Of a DNA stretch of 64,000 nt, positions 1 through 10,509 are shown in pieces. Source of the DNA: Trichobilharzia szidati (lineage: Eukaryota; Platyhelminthes; Trematoda; Strigeidida; Schistosomatidae); the NCBI GenBank assembly GCA_944472155.2, contig OX235277.1, positions 7,388,804 through 7,452,803 on the forward strand, written 5' to 3'. Each line of letters opens with the position of its first letter. The stretch's first letter is position 1. Below the pieces are notes generated by a model, which was given only the letters and a program-made list of their open reading frames with translations, was not told the DNA's origin and ran no database searches. A program made the position numbers and the translations under genes.

Positions 1-17
1 TCTTTTTACATAGTTTG

Positions 18-198
18 CATCGGTCGCACAGTGGTTAGGACTCTCGCCGACCATGCACATGGTCCGGGGTTCGATCCCCTGCCGACTCACATCCAATATC
101 TATGGTCGGCCTGCAAAATTTAGGCTACCGATATCCATGCTGAAAATTCCATACATGTACTAAAACTACCTTGTGGCATCAAGCTGTAATCAAAAATA
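18..198 (+). mobile_element. SINE-B, tRNA-derived SINE
   Basis: A tRNA-like head carries an A box (about 28-46) and a B box (GGTTCGATCCC, about 67-77). A roughly 100-bp unique body follows and ends in 'AAGCTGTAATCAAAAA'. The same unit occurs at 15403-15579 (minus), 31860-32040 and 52950-53130. It is non-coding and would be transcribed by RNA polymerase III if active. This copy has substitutions in the A-box region compared with the two younger copies, so it looks older. An RTE-1 tail fragment follows directly. Confidence 0.85.
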
Positions 199-336
199 GG
201 TCTTGTGAAGAGGAGATGAAAACGTGTGGATAAACATGGAGCCAGGTGAAGACTCTAGCAGAGAACAGAACGCAATGGAGACGCACGGCTGAAGCCCTGT
301 GTTCCTGTAGGAATTAAAGAATACAATAATAATATA
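199..336 (+). mobile_element. RTE-1 (SR2-like) 3'-end fragment
   Basis: This matches the terminal coding and tail region of the RTE-1 copies at 7150-8010 and 43985-44905. It contains the 'GAGATGAAAACGTG' block, the 'GCAATGGAGACGCACGG' block, the 'GTTCCTGTAGGAATTAAAG' end and an (AAT)n-like tail. It is a 5'-truncated remnant with no coding capacity of its own. Confidence 0.8.
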
Positions 337-584
337 TCATACCATTTCAGGAGAAAATGAACAAACTCTGTGTGTTAGATCTACTAGAGAAATTGTTATG
401 GAATTATGCAGCACCACAGTTCCTAAGATGAATAATCCAACTGATATACCACTGAAACATCTCAAATAGAAGAGTCCACTCCACAGAATTGATATGTATT
501 GCTACTCCTCAGTCTAAAATACAATGCCTCACCTGGAATTATTGTTAAATTTGAACTAGCGAGGTCCACCAAGTCGCCTATGAC

Positions 585-800
585 ACTGGCTGATGGCTGG
601 AATTCAGGGGTCATGGAATTGGTACCCAGTGACTGAATGGTCTAGGAGCTTGTTTCGTAACTGGAAAGTTCTAGGTTATATTGCCTTTGTGTGTGTGTGT
701 GGAGTATTGAAGAGTCCCGAACTGGGACGAAAAGGCTATCCACTACTTTCAGATTTTTCAATGGACCTCCAACTGACGCAAACCAACGCTTTAAAATTTG
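585..800 (+). mobile_element. SINE-A (Sm-alpha-like) copy
   Basis: A tRNA-like head ('CCCAGTGACTGAATGGTC') is followed by a strongly eroded B box and the hammerhead-like block. Stem II is intact (GTCCC / GGGAC around 715-730) and is followed by GAAA. The 5' core reads T-TGAAGA instead of the canonical CTGANGA, so position C3 is lost. The family's 3' block ('TTCAATGG...') closes the copy. Solo copy, probably inactive. Confidence 0.75.
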
Positions 801-814
801 AATATAGCATGAGT

Positions 815-1805
815 TAAATGAGTCAGCGAGGAAAAGTCTGTCTGTCTGTTTTCGACGTAGAACTTTGCACATATGTGCGGCAGTTCAAGTCGCCACACTC
901 CATGTAGCACACAATGCAAGAGAAGAAAGTAGGAGAAATGGGTAATATAGACAGTTAAAACAGAGGTGTGAGACAAAGGAATAGTGATAACGAAGAACAA
1001 AAAAGTTTCATTGGAAATCATATGTCACAAGGAGTGGATGCATCTGCGTTAGCTATTGAGAACGATTTTGAGCCATGTCACCAATTGTTTCCAACCATTG
1101 GTTTTTACCGTCCCGAGAACCCCAACCAGGAAGTCTACACCTTCCTACGTCGCTTAGACTAACTGTTGTAGGTTTGATTGACTGGTGCCATGTTTTGGTT
1201 TGACCACCTCTAGCTCTTTTCCTGCCTGACCCCATATCACCTAACATTGCCCATTGTCGAGGAAGGCGATGACTAGGCATTCGTAACACATGTCCTAACC
1301 ATCTCAGTCGATGTAATTCCACAGCCTCGTCGATCGATTTCCCGACGCCTAACTTCACACGAGAGATAGAACGCAGGCACCTATCATCCAAGACAGCTAA
1401 TCTTTTCATGTCTTCCACTCTTAATGGCCAGGTCTCACAGCCATAAAGGAGGACTGCTGAGCAGTACACACGCCCTTTGGTCGATAGCCAGCCGGATATC
1501 ACGTCTACGCCAGAGATGGCGTAAACTGGCATATGCGAAACTATCCCTCTGTATCCGTGCTGAGATTTCGTCGGAGATCAACCCGTTGGCAATGGCTGAT
1601 GGCTCTTCCCAAGTAAGTGAAGCGGTCGACGTGCTCTATCACTTCACTGCCTATTTCTAAACTGGGAGTTGGTGTAGTCCAATCCTGTAACATCATCCGG
1701 CATTTTGCGAATCGCATGCCAAACATTCGTAGATTGCATCTCAAGGTGTTGCCAGGAAAAGTGTTTTGTTTTCTCTCTGTTTGTTGATTTTGTTTGTGAT
1801 TCAAC
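815..1805 (-). mobile_element. RTE-2 non-LTR retrotransposon, 3' part
   Basis: A 5'-truncated copy on the minus strand. The coding remnant runs from the RT thumb region (around 1800, including 'FTYLGRAIS') to the C-terminus, then a 3' UTR ends near 820 in a GTCTGTCTGTCTG simple repeat, read as (CAGA)n on the element strand. At least one frameshift lies near 1535. Copies of the same family lie at 4530-5310 (plus), 30180-30420, 43855-43960, 47215-47490 and 53945-54270. I place it in the RTE/CR1-like non-LTR group from the C-terminal motifs. The exact clade needs a tree. Confidence 0.8.
1053..1532 (-). CDS. RTE-2 reverse transcriptase C-terminal fragment (159 aa)
   Basis: The open frame encodes the region downstream of the RT catalytic palm. 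Visible motifs are 'VLLYGCETWPL' (residues about 27-37), 'DRCLRSISR', the highly typical non-LTR motif 'LHRLRWLGHVLRMP' (about 73-86) and the tail 'GGQTKTWHQ' ... 'WLETIGDMAQNRSQ'. The FADD catalytic box is not in this fragment. The start Met is arbitrary, because upstream coding sequence continues in another frame to about 1800. It is a decayed fragment of a retrotransposon polyprotein, not a host gene. Confidence 0.75.
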   Translation of the reverse strand: MPVYAISGVDVISGWLSTKGRVYCSAVLLYGCETWPLRVEDMKRLAVLDDRCLRSISRVKLGVGKSIDEAVELHRLRWLGHVLRMPSHRLPRQWAMLGDMGSGRKRARGGQTKTWHQSIKPTTVSLSDVGRCRLPGWGSRDGKNQWLETIGDMAQNRSQ

Positions 1806-2259
1806 TCAATAATGTTTTGTGTTTTCGGTTCATGAAGCGTTTATAATTGGAATATATATACATCTGATAATCACCAATATTGCTACTGTTATTATTATTA
1901 TTATTGTTATTATCTTTTTTACAACCATTTGAGATGAAGATACATTTATCTATATTCCTATTTTTGGTATAAGCTATTCACGCTTCATAGTATCTTCATT
2001 TGAGTTCACTTTGATGTATGAGGCTATACGAAATGGAGTATAATATGAATATATATATAAACCTACTTTGTAATTAGTGATGCACCATTGATTCTTCCTT
2101 TTGTATATGAGTACTAAATCTAGGTTGTTATAATTGCATCTTTTTAGAACACAATGTTAATTCATTCCCTCTGCTCTGGGATAAAAAATATTTGAAGTTC
2201 TAAGTTTCCAGGCCGTAGGTGTTACGAACTTTCTGGAATAATTTGAGCGCCGAGTCAGA
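1806..2259. other. Unassigned AT-rich stretch
   Basis: I recognise no gene or element here. It contains a short (TTA)n microsatellite near 1888-1912 and several A/T runs. Confidence 0.6.
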
Positions 2260-2261
2260 TT

Positions 2262-3005
2262 GATTCATTATAAATTATTTAAAATAATCCCAAAAACAAA
2301 ATTTTTCTAAACGTTTCGCTGTGTAAACCACGAACTTCATCTGAAGGTCAGAGTGCATGAACATAGACTATGCATGAAACGTCCACCTAGAAATGAAGTA
2401 GAATTAAAATGTCTTGAAAAAGGATCGGCTATAGCAATGCATGCGATAGACAGCGGACATAAGATAGATTTCGACAATGTTGAAATTCTTGGAAGAGGAT
2501 TTTATTCAACACACATAAAGAAAGGTTGACCTCTGAAGACTTGCACATTTTAACCACATCAAATGCAGTGAATAGGAAGGAGAGAAGGGATAGACTTATT
2601 ACCTGTATGGCAAACTCGAATGAATCAAGAAAGATGAAAAAACAACAAAAACTTCTATGAGCCTCAATGACCTTTAAAAAAAATGTATTATCATGTTTAT
2701 CGCACTCAGACAAAACTAATCCTTTACAAATCAACTATAGAAAAATATATACAATAACAATTTGACACTACTCATTACAAATATGTGATGACTGCTTACA
2801 TAGGTAAAAATGTCCATGGACAAATGACCTTCAAATAAACTGACTTCAATTTATGTAAAAAAGGTTTTGACTATATATTTTGATGATTAATAAAATCCGA
2901 TAAAATCTGCTGAAGAATCTGTGGCTTAAATAGCGAAACGTTTAGAAAACATATCTTGTTTTGATTTCTTTAAACACGCTGGGAATAATTTAAATAATTT
3001 ATAAT
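2262..3005 (+). mobile_element. Decayed PLE with inverted terminal copies
   Basis: The left end (2262-2345) and right end (about 2905-3005) are inverted copies of one sequence. Both contain the 'CTAAACGTTTCGCT' / 'AGCGAAACGTTTAG' block and a 'TTATAAATTATTTAAA'-like end. Between them lies a C-terminal GIY-YIG endonuclease remnant with 'AIAMHAIDSGHKIDFDN' (about 2430-2480), a pattern seen in PLE-4 at 49830. This is the recurring PLE layout in the window: inverted terminal fragment, internal fragment, direct terminal. Stops and frameshifts follow. Confidence 0.65.
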
Positions 3006-3009
3006 GTAT

Positions 3010-3415
3010 TTGAAGTTCTGTCTGCATTAGTGTGGAGCCTTCTTTCCTTAAAGCTGGCCTCTCAGAAAATAGTTACATAAACCTGTTCATTGACAGTAAC
3101 ACGAAAGATAAACATTCTAATTTGGTCATTAACTCAGTTTCATAGAAATCTATCGGCATGAATTTGCAATTCAAAGGTGATCAGAGAGATCAGATATGCT
3201 CAAGAATCATCTTTCCAAAATCACCGAATAAGACGTACTTTGTAGCGAAGCTCTGACAGAACTTCGTCTGTTGTATGCTTTTCTCTGTGTCTCTACGTCA
3301 GCTAAATTCATGTGTATTTACCACTTTACTTTCTCTCAGCGTAGCCAAAGGATGCCTTCATAGGCGTATGAGAGCACATACCACGTAGGATTTTAAGGAC
3401 AGAAAGAGAGGGACA
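3010..3415. other. Unassigned stretch
   Basis: No element or gene is recognised. There is weak PLE-like character on the minus strand around 3240-3290, too eroded to call. Confidence 0.5.
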
Positions 3416-3419
3416 CTTT

Positions 3420-4185
3420 ATTATCATTATTGTTTCCTTTAATTCCTAGATGAACATAGGGCTTCAGCCGTGTCTCCACTGCGTTTGGTTCTCTGCTAGA
3501 GTCTTCACGTCGCTCCAATTCTGCTCACACGCTTTCATCTCCTCTTCACATGACCTCCTTCAAGTAACCCATGCACTGACGACCAACTCGCCGCTTCCCT
3601 TTCGGGTTCCACTCGAGCAATGGCCTGTCTACTGATGTCACTTGATGTTTTAATTTCTAAGAGTACGGCCAATCCATCTCAATTTCTTCCTGCCTATTTG
3701 TCTCACAATCGGTTCCTGATGTGTTGGTTCGCTCATTGCCAGAGATCTCTGTTGCTGATCTTCTCTGGCCATCAGATCTTGAGTAGTATTGAGCGAAGAC
3801 AACTGTTAATGAAGGTCTGTAGTTGGTTTGAGATGCTCTTTATGGCCCGCAGTGCAAATCTATGATCCGTATAGTAGCACTGACTGACTTCACATTGGAG
3901 TTGAAAATCCGGATCTTATTTTTGATGCTGAGTGCTGTTGACCTCCACACAGACTTGAATGTAGTGAAAGCTTTGATATCCTCGTCAGTTCCGTCCGTAT
4001 GTCGTTGAAACGATGCTTCCCAGGTAGGTGGAGGAGGCTGTTTCTTTCAGGTTCCTTCCATTTATGCTGATTGTTGTCAGTTGTTGTTGTTGCTGTTGAT
4101 GGTGTTGCCCAGGAATCTTCATCACCTATCTCTGTTTTCTCTATGTTCACCTGAAGTCCTATCTTTGATGCTATTCCTATCCTGC
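3420..4185 (-). mobile_element. RTE-1 (SR2-like) 3' fragment
   Basis: The element end lies on the left ('TTCCTTTAATTCCTAGA' preceded by ATTATTATC, the tail in reverse). Reading minus, the fragment covers the RT thumb and C-terminal region also seen in the 43989-44675 copy. This includes the polymorphic CAA/CAG run (around 4080-4100) that encodes poly-Gln in the better copy. Several frameshifts and stops make it non-functional. Confidence 0.8.
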
Positions 4186-4529
4186 TTGACTTTTATCACT
4201 CCAACAAAAAATGAGTAGGTGATTAACTTCAAATAACGAAGTCAAACTTATTTTCCTCGTTCGATCCATAACAAACCGACTTCTGTAGCACTGTTTGTTA
4301 GGTTTATAATCGAAAAAGTATTTTCTGCACACAAAGTCCAGCGTTTCTATTTGGATTGCGAATACTTCAATGATACAAGCTAATCGGATATATAATGACA
4401 TTGGCAGTCTATTTTCTCACCTATGAACTCTTTAATAATTTAATATATGTGTTTCTATGTCATGTCCATGTGTGATCAGATTGTTTGAAATATGTGTTGC
4501 GTAAATACAACAATACACGATTCAGACAA

Positions 4530-5310
4530 ATTACTCGAGCAGCTCGAGCTGCCTTCGCTAATTTACGCCATCTCTGGCGTAGGTATGACATCCGGTTATC
4601 AATCAGGGGACGTGTGTGCTGCTCAGCAGTTCGCTCCGTCCTTCTCTATGGCTCTGAAACATGGTCAATACGAGTTGAAGACATGAAAAGGTTGACTGTT
4701 TTTGATCATAGATGTCTACATTCTCTTTCTCACCTTAGGTGTCATAATAAGGTAAGTAATGTTTTACATTAGGCGTAGAGTGTTGGGCAAAGAGGGGAAA
4801 TCAATCGAAGAGGCTATACAGTTACATAGATTGAGATAGCTAGGTCACGTGCTGCGCATGCCTAACCATCGCCTCCCCCGACGGACGGGCATTACTAGCT
4901 GATATAGGTGCAGGTTGGAAAAGAGTAAGTGGTGGCCAAACAAAAACATGGCATCAATCAATCCATGAAATCCTTGACAGGTAAACTTAGTTAGGTAGGG
5001 AGATGCAGACTTCCGGGTTGAGGCCCGCCCTTGGGACTCTAAGAATCAATGGCTGGAGACAATAGGTGACATGGCTCAAAATCGTTGTCAATGGCTTATG
5101 CAGATGAATTCAGTCCCTGTAATCTTTCATATTCCTTTCTACCATTACTCATTCTGTTTCTCTCTTATACTTGTCAAAACTCTATTGATTCTCTTCATCA
5201 CTCATCTTCTTGTCTACCTTTGTGTGCTATTTGGAACGTGGCAACTCGAACTGCTGCACTTCGGTTCCAAGTTTTATGTTAAATCCAGACAGACAGACTT
5301 TGTCTAAAAA
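4530..5310 (+). mobile_element. RTE-2 non-LTR 3' part
   Basis: The frame from 4530 encodes 'RAAFANLRHLWRR' and 'RSVLLYGSETWSIRVED'. The 'LGHVLRMPNHRLPR' region follows after a disruption near 4750, then the 'WLETIGDMAQNR' C-terminus and a 3' UTR ending in CAGACAGACAGAC near 5285-5300. Two adjacent frames each hold part of the sequence, which shows frameshift decay. A PLE-4 copy starts directly at its 3' end. Confidence 0.78.
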
Positions 5311-5689
5311 TAAGTACCCAAAGAACTTGATCAACAAAATCAAAACCGACAATCAATATGGTCGAAATCGTATTCCGAACACATACACGCAACAGTTGTC
5401 ATTCCATAAGGATCAAAAACGTCAGACGATAGATTTCACCAGAAGCGTCAATAAGAATAGCATCAGAGTTTTCAACTAAGCATCAGACACACACTACAAA
5501 GCAACCTTGTCCATATAAAAGATCGAATCCCTAAAGATTGTCCATCTAATTGTATCTATGAAATAAAAATGCTTGGAATGTGTTGCGATATACAGCGGAC
5601 AAACATAACCAGAGAGAAATCAAAATAAGAAGAAATGAACACCATAGAGCTTCTGCTCGACCAGCGAGAAATCCAGTTGAACTAGATAA
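5310..5689 (+). mobile_element. PLE-4 GIY-YIG region, left half
   Basis: This encodes a PLE endonuclease segment matching the 49620-49830 copy ('PQQLSFH', 'LVHIKDQIP'). It is interrupted at codons for N-P-V-E-L-D by the SINE-A pair insertion. The host frame resumes at about 6325 with E-L-D-K-L-E-K-S-S-A, so the break is a clean insertion. Confidence 0.7.
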
Positions 5690-6335
5690 TTTTCTATAGT
5701 TTGGTTTGCAAGGGTTTGTTATGTTTTTACGAGTTGATTACGGACTGATATCAGTTAGAGAACCATTGAAAACCTGGGAGTACTGGACAGCTGCTGTTTC
5801 ATCCTAGTTTGAGAATCATCGGCAGTACGCACCCACTGGGATTCGAACCCAGGACCTTCCGGTTGCAAGGTAAGCTCGTACGCCATTCAGCCACTGGGAC
5901 CCGATTCAATGGCTCATGAATTCTAACTGATATCAGTCCGTGATCTACTCATAAAAACATAACTAACCCTTACAAAGCAAACTATAGAAAATTAATCTGA
6001 TGCTCGCTAGTTACTTGCTACAGGATGGAGTTTCCTGGAGTTCTAGTGAGAAGTCGTGACCAGTGAGGTCCAATTAGATGTCACGTGTTTGGATGGATGT
6101 TCCACCAACGACAATGGTTGGGGTCGCGCTAAATCACGAATCAGTAAAAGTTAGAATTCATGACCCATTGAATTGAGTCCCAGTGGCTGAATTGCATGCG
6201 AGCTTGCCTTGTAACCGGAAGGTCCTGGGTTCCAATCCCAGTGGGTGCGTACTGTCGATGATTCCCGAACTAGGATGAAGCAGCAACTGTTCAGCACTCC
6301 CTGGTTTTCAATGTTTCTCTAACTGAACTCGATAA
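5678..6335. mobile_element. SINE-A inverted pair inserted in PLE-4, with TSD
   Basis: The flanks TGAACTAGATAA (5678-5689) and TGAACTCGATAA (6324-6335) are a 12-bp TSD with one mismatch. Inside are a minus SINE-A (about 5690-5925), a plus-oriented tail segment (about 5928-5990), a spacer and a plus SINE-A (to 6323). The outer left segment 'TTTTCTATAGTTTG' and the inner tail near 5985 are inverted copies of each other over about 65 bp. The minus copy has a near-canonical hammerhead core (CCGATGA, U4 changed). The plus copy reads TCGATGA ... GAAG. Confidence 0.82.
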
Positions 6336-6935
6336 GCTTGAAAAATCTTCAGCCATATGTGGTCTACACGCTACAGAATCAATCAGGCGACAAAATTGAT
6401 TTTGACAATTTTGAAATCATCACCCAGAAAAATTTCGGAAATCACAAAGAACGTCTAACACCACCAGAAGCACTTCATATCAAATAGAGTCAAAATTGTC
6501 TGAATAGGAATGACGGACTAAAACAGAATTTGACCTGATTACAACACACCCTTCTCCCATGAAGTGACAAAATCATCACGAATGTGAAAGGCAATTTCAT
6601 TATGTGAATACATGGTGCTTTTATAATTTTATACACTTATCAAATTCAACAATCTACACCTGGTTTTTCACTTTTACCAATTGGCCAACTTGACAAACAC
6701 TTAAGTTGTTATAGATATAATTTGAGATTTTGTAAATTCTGGTTTAATAATACTTTGATAAAGCTACTGGCAACAATAAATAGCAAAACGTCGGTGAAAA
6801 CGACAATATCGTTTTGTTTGTCACACACTGGGAAATATAAATGTAACTTTTATAATAATGAATATCATGTAACCAACGCCCATATTGTTTTCAAACTGTT
6901 AAAAGTGAACTTTTTCTTTTGGCACAAGGAGATTC
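6324..6935 (+). mobile_element. PLE-4 right half and 3' terminal region
   Basis: The coding remnant resumes after the SINE pair with the 'FDNFEIITQKN'-like stretch. From about 6690 to 6930 there is a non-coding terminal region with 'GATTTTGTAAATTCTGG' and 'AAACGTCGGTGAAAACGA'. This matches 50150-50330 in direct orientation and 49255-49400 in inverted orientation, which identifies it as the PLE-4 terminal repeat. Confidence 0.7.
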
Positions 6936-6939
6936 ATTC

Positions 6940-7015
6940 GTGCTGAAGTTTCTGTAGCAACTTTTTTTACAGGGTGGGGTTGCTAGCCTCACGCCTGAGG
7001 AGGGGATTGTTACAT
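6940..7015 (-). repeat. SINE-D fragment
   Basis: Read on the minus strand, 'GAGGCTAGCAACCCCACC' and the following A-rich and GCT-rich bases match the middle of the SINE-D copy at 31628-31845. Only this short piece remains. Confidence 0.5.
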
Positions 7016-7149
7016 TAAAATATAGTTTACAGAGAAAAGACCTTGTGAAATGCTTCCCTTAAAACCAGGAAAAAAATAATAAAACAATCAGAACAACGCC
7101 AGCATAGGAAAATAATTCACAACAAGAAGGGTAACAAGCGACAACAACA

Positions 7150-8010
7150 ATAATAATATCACGTGGAAGATCTGTACTTTGCCGACAATATATGTCGGCA
7201 AACTGGAAGATATGCAAGCGAAAAGCAACAAATTGGCTGAAGAAGCATCAAAGATAGGACTCCAACTGAACATAGAGAAAGAAGAGGTAGATGATGAAGA
7301 TTCCTGGCCAACAGCAACAGTAACGACAACAGTCAACAATGAGAATAAATGGGAGCAAGCTGAAAGAAACATCCTTCTTTACCTAACTAGGAGGCTTTGT
7401 TTCAACTACAGGCGGACGGAACTGACGAGGATATCAAAACAAGGATAGCAAAAGCAAGACAGGCTTTCACTACTCTCAAGTCTGTGTGGAGGCCAACAAC
7501 ACTCAGCATCAAAAATAAGATCCAGATTTTCAACTCCAATTTGAAGTCAGTGCTACCTGCTATACGGATAAGAGACTAGCACTGCGCGTCATAAAGAGCA
7601 TCTCAAACAAACTACAGAGCTTCATTAGCAGTTGTCTTCGCTCAATACTATTCAAGATCAGATGGCCAGCCAGAAAAGATCAGCAACAGGGATCTCTGAG
7701 AGCAAACCAACACAGCAGGAACCGATTGTGAAACAAATAGGCAGAAAGAAATGGAGATGGATTGGCTGGCCATACTCTGGGAAAACAAACCATCAAGTGA
7801 CATCACTAGACAAGCCATCGCTCGAGTGGAACCCGAAAGGGAAGCGGCGAGTTGGTCGTCAGTGCAAGGGTGACTTGGAGGAGGTCATGTGAAGAGGAGA
7901 TGAAAGTGTGTGGGCAGACTTGGAGCCAGGTAAAACGTTGGCAGAGAATCGAAGGTAATGGGGACGTGTGGCTGAAGCCCTATGTTCCTCTAGGAAACAA
8001 TAATAATAAT
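7150..8010 (+). mobile_element. RTE-1 (SR2-like) 3' half
   Basis: Several overlapping frames encode successive pieces of the RT thumb and C-terminus: 'KLEDMQAKSNKLAEEASKIG', 'KARQAFTTLKSVW', 'KQIGRKKWRWIGW' and 'EWNPKGKRRVGRQCKG'. The copy ends in 'GTTCCTCTAGGAAACAATAA' with an (AAT)n tail near 8010. It is closely similar to 43989-44900 but has frameshifts near 7400 and 7580. The catalytic FADD box has been lost from this copy. Confidence 0.85.
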
Positions 8011-8420
8011 AGTAAAAGTGAATTTGGTTTGGACATATCTAACAACATAGAGTTCTTTGCACTGTTATCTTATCATAATAACCACCACCTTTTTGTATAG
8101 TGTTTTATTTGCCTACTATTATTATTAATTCTACATCTCGCCAGTTTGAGATTGCTACATTTTATGAACTGCTTTAAAATGGAAATTGTTAAATAATTGC
8201 TTTCTATTCAAATAATCTTGTATTTGTGTTTGAAAAATGTTGAATGTAATTTGTAATGAAATTTTTAGTTCACAAAATTTTACAGAATGGATATGATAAC
8301 ATAAATTAACACCCATTTCGTCCTCAGTAAACAGATGAAAACTGCTGTTTTGTATTTGAAAAGTGGTTTTTAAAAAAAGTTAAATATAAAATACATGTAT
8401 GATCATAAGTTCACATCATT
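8011..8420. other. Unassigned AT-rich stretch
   Basis: No gene or element recognised. Confidence 0.6.
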
Positions 8421-8423
8421 TAG

Positions 8424-8770
8424 AGATAGCTGTTTCGTCCTAGTTTGGGACTCTTCAGACTGAACCCAGCACCTTCTGGTTACGAGGCGAACTCTGAAAC
8501 CATTCAGCCACTGCTACTCGACTCAACGATGTGTTTCATTTCGCGGTATGTGAGGCATAACCAATAGTCAGTGTCTTGGGTGAGTGACTAACCTCCTATC
8601 TGACTTGGTTGACCTTTCACTCCGAATTCACCTTGTAACCTTGTCCTGAGATGGATGCGTACTGCTTCATGGAGAATCCCAAATCAGGACGAAACAGCTG
8701 TGTGCAGAACTCCCAACTGGTTTTCCAATGGTTTTTTTGCGTATAACTGATGTCACGTCGTGAACAAACT
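8424..8770. mobile_element. SINE-A inverted pair
   Basis: A minus copy (8424-8530) is followed by a plus copy (about 8620-8770), with about 90 bp of shared-family spacer between. The minus copy keeps a hammerhead core of the permitted form CTGAAGA, with stem II GTCCC / GGAC and GAAAC, but it is truncated in stem I. The plus copy has lost its A box. No clear TSD seen. Confidence 0.75.
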
Positions 8771-8774
8771 TCTA

Positions 8775-9110
8775 ACTAATTAAGTCTCTACATTTTATTA
8801 CTTCGTTAATATGAATTAAACAGCAAATAACGCAACTGCCTGTAAACACTATATCTTCGCAATAAAAACCAGTGAATTCCCTATGAATGCGTATAAAAGT
8901 CTCATAACTACTTAAGTAGAGACGCTACTATATTTTTTATGCGGTATTGTTGTCAGTTTCACACCCAAAACTTCCCTCTTTAGAGTGTACTAGCACAAAA
9001 TTGAACCCCAAAGTATGTGCAAGCATTCTACCCCCCAACGACACATAACTGCAACCAAATGGGATTCTGAACGCTCACATTTTAATAAAGTCATCGCTTG
9101 AGATTTTATC
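8775..9110. other. Unassigned stretch
   Basis: Nothing recognised. Confidence 0.5.
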
Positions 9111-9114
9111 TGGA

Positions 9115-9345
9115 GTGAAAATGATCGCTTTGCAGTGTAACCGTCAAGCTTATCAAATAAAATTGCAGTAATATAAATTCTCGAAAGAATTGATACTGAA
9201 CAAAGAATAATCTTTTCGATAACCCCTTCATCATCAGGCTCTACAGATATATATACATTATAGTGGATAAATGAGTTAGTGTTATGAACAACATTAATGC
9301 TGTTTAAATAACATCGAATCAATAATAATATCAATAGATTACAGT
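9115..9345 (-). repeat. PLE terminal-region fragment
   Basis: Read minus, it contains 'GAGCCTGATGATGAAGGG' followed by TATCGAAAAG and ATTATTCTTTG. The same block recurs, in either orientation, at 25130, 26080, 34060, 34550, 49150, 54350, 60980, 61660 and 62180. It is the terminal sequence of a PLE-2-type element. Confidence 0.6.
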
Positions 9346-9389
9346 TCAATAGCGTGAACGACCGATGGTGATTCCTTGGCTGAAAGATG

Positions 9390-9700
9390 AAGTACCTAGA
9401 CTAGCCACTTCTAATTGTATTTAACAATTCAACTGCGCCTGTGCAGCGAGTTATATTGGCCGTTGGTCTAAGAACTTGATTTTCCGTGCTCACTTGAGAA
9501 CATCTCCCTGTATGGCTAAGTAAAGGTGTATTTAGAACCATTAACAGTTCGATATTAGACCATCTGGTCCAAACCGGCTACAAAGCCAGCCAGCATTGAA
9601 GAATCCTTCTCTATCATCATCTACCGGGTACCAAATAAGTTGCCAAAAACATCGAAGCATCGCATGCTTCAAACAGCAGAGGTTATTGCAATTCAGGTTC
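9390..9700 (+). mobile_element. PLE-2 GIY-YIG endonuclease remnant
   Basis: Translation of 9405-9480 gives a GIY-YIG core: C-I-stop-Q-F-N-C-A-C-A-A-S-Y-I-G-R, with one stop in the first strand. The C-terminal part (about 9590-9700) encodes 'YRVPNKLPKTSKHR' and 'LQTAEVIAIQ', typical of the PLE-2 endonuclease tail. A SINE-A copy abuts it. Homologous pieces lie at 25510-26040 and 53690-53945, both minus. Confidence 0.65.
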
Positions 9701-9845
9701 TTGTGGCACGGACAGTCTATGAGCTCGCTTTCTGATCGAAATTTCCTGGATTTGAACCCCACTGTGAGCGTACTAGTGAAGAATTCAAAACCAAGACGAA
9801 AAAGCTGTTTAATACTCTCAGGTTTTCCAATGGAATTCTAAATAC
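9700..9845 (+). mobile_element. SINE-A copy
   Basis: It starts in the A/B-box interval ('TCTATGAGCTCGC'), has an eroded B box (GGATTTGAACC), then the hammerhead-like block with core G-TGAAGA (C3 changed to G) and GACGAAAA, and the 3' block. 5'-truncated. Confidence 0.72.
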
Positions 9846-10285
9846 TGTGAACTCGTGGTCAGACTTTGATAATATCTATTTTCCACGAACATTTCTGTCT
9901 CCGTATCATAACGACCTTCAAATCCTCCAGAGATGATATGAAATAAGACAAATCTTTTTTTCAATAACTGCATAATTCAATTCTATGGGGTTACAAAGAG
10001 AACAAAAATCGTATGATATACAAATACACACATTTCACTTCTCATTAATAAGTAGCTTCAGATTTCAATAGCCAATGGCTGACAAAGACAATTTCAATGT
10101 CCAATAGTTCAAAAGGAGCGAAATTTAAGTCCTGAATCAAAATGCGTACATGGAGTGAATTACATATTACATATCTCCGTTAATTGCAGAGTCTTAGGCT
10201 GTTTCTATGGTCGTTTAATGAGAAGTTCTATTTCTTACATGTTTTTTAAATTAAATTTCGCACTAGAATTTGTTTTCTCACGTAC
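9846..10285. other. Unassigned stretch
   Basis: Nothing recognised. It is followed by a (TAT)n low-complexity tract at 10300-10350. Confidence 0.55.
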
Positions 10286-10509
10286 ACATTATAGGTGACA
10301 TTATATATATATTACTATTATATATATACTATTATTATTATTAATATTATTCGTAAACTGCACTTTTACATTTGCTTCACTTTTATTGGAGGATGTTTTT
10401 TGATACTGATATCTGTACAACATAATGGGTTAAAGAAGACAGTAAGTTCAAACGTTCAACGTCTACTTTTGGATTTTAATGAAAACATGCTAGTATGCTA
10501 AGCTTATTT

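Noticed and set aside
18..120. Possible tRNA gene
   Set aside because: It has A and B boxes, but the same head with the same body is repeated four times, so it is a SINE head and not a tRNA gene.
5928..5990. Terminal inverted repeats of a DNA transposon around the minus SINE-A
   Set aside because: The inverted 65-bp arms are the SINE-A tail in two orientations. There is no transposase, and the TSD lies outside the whole pair.
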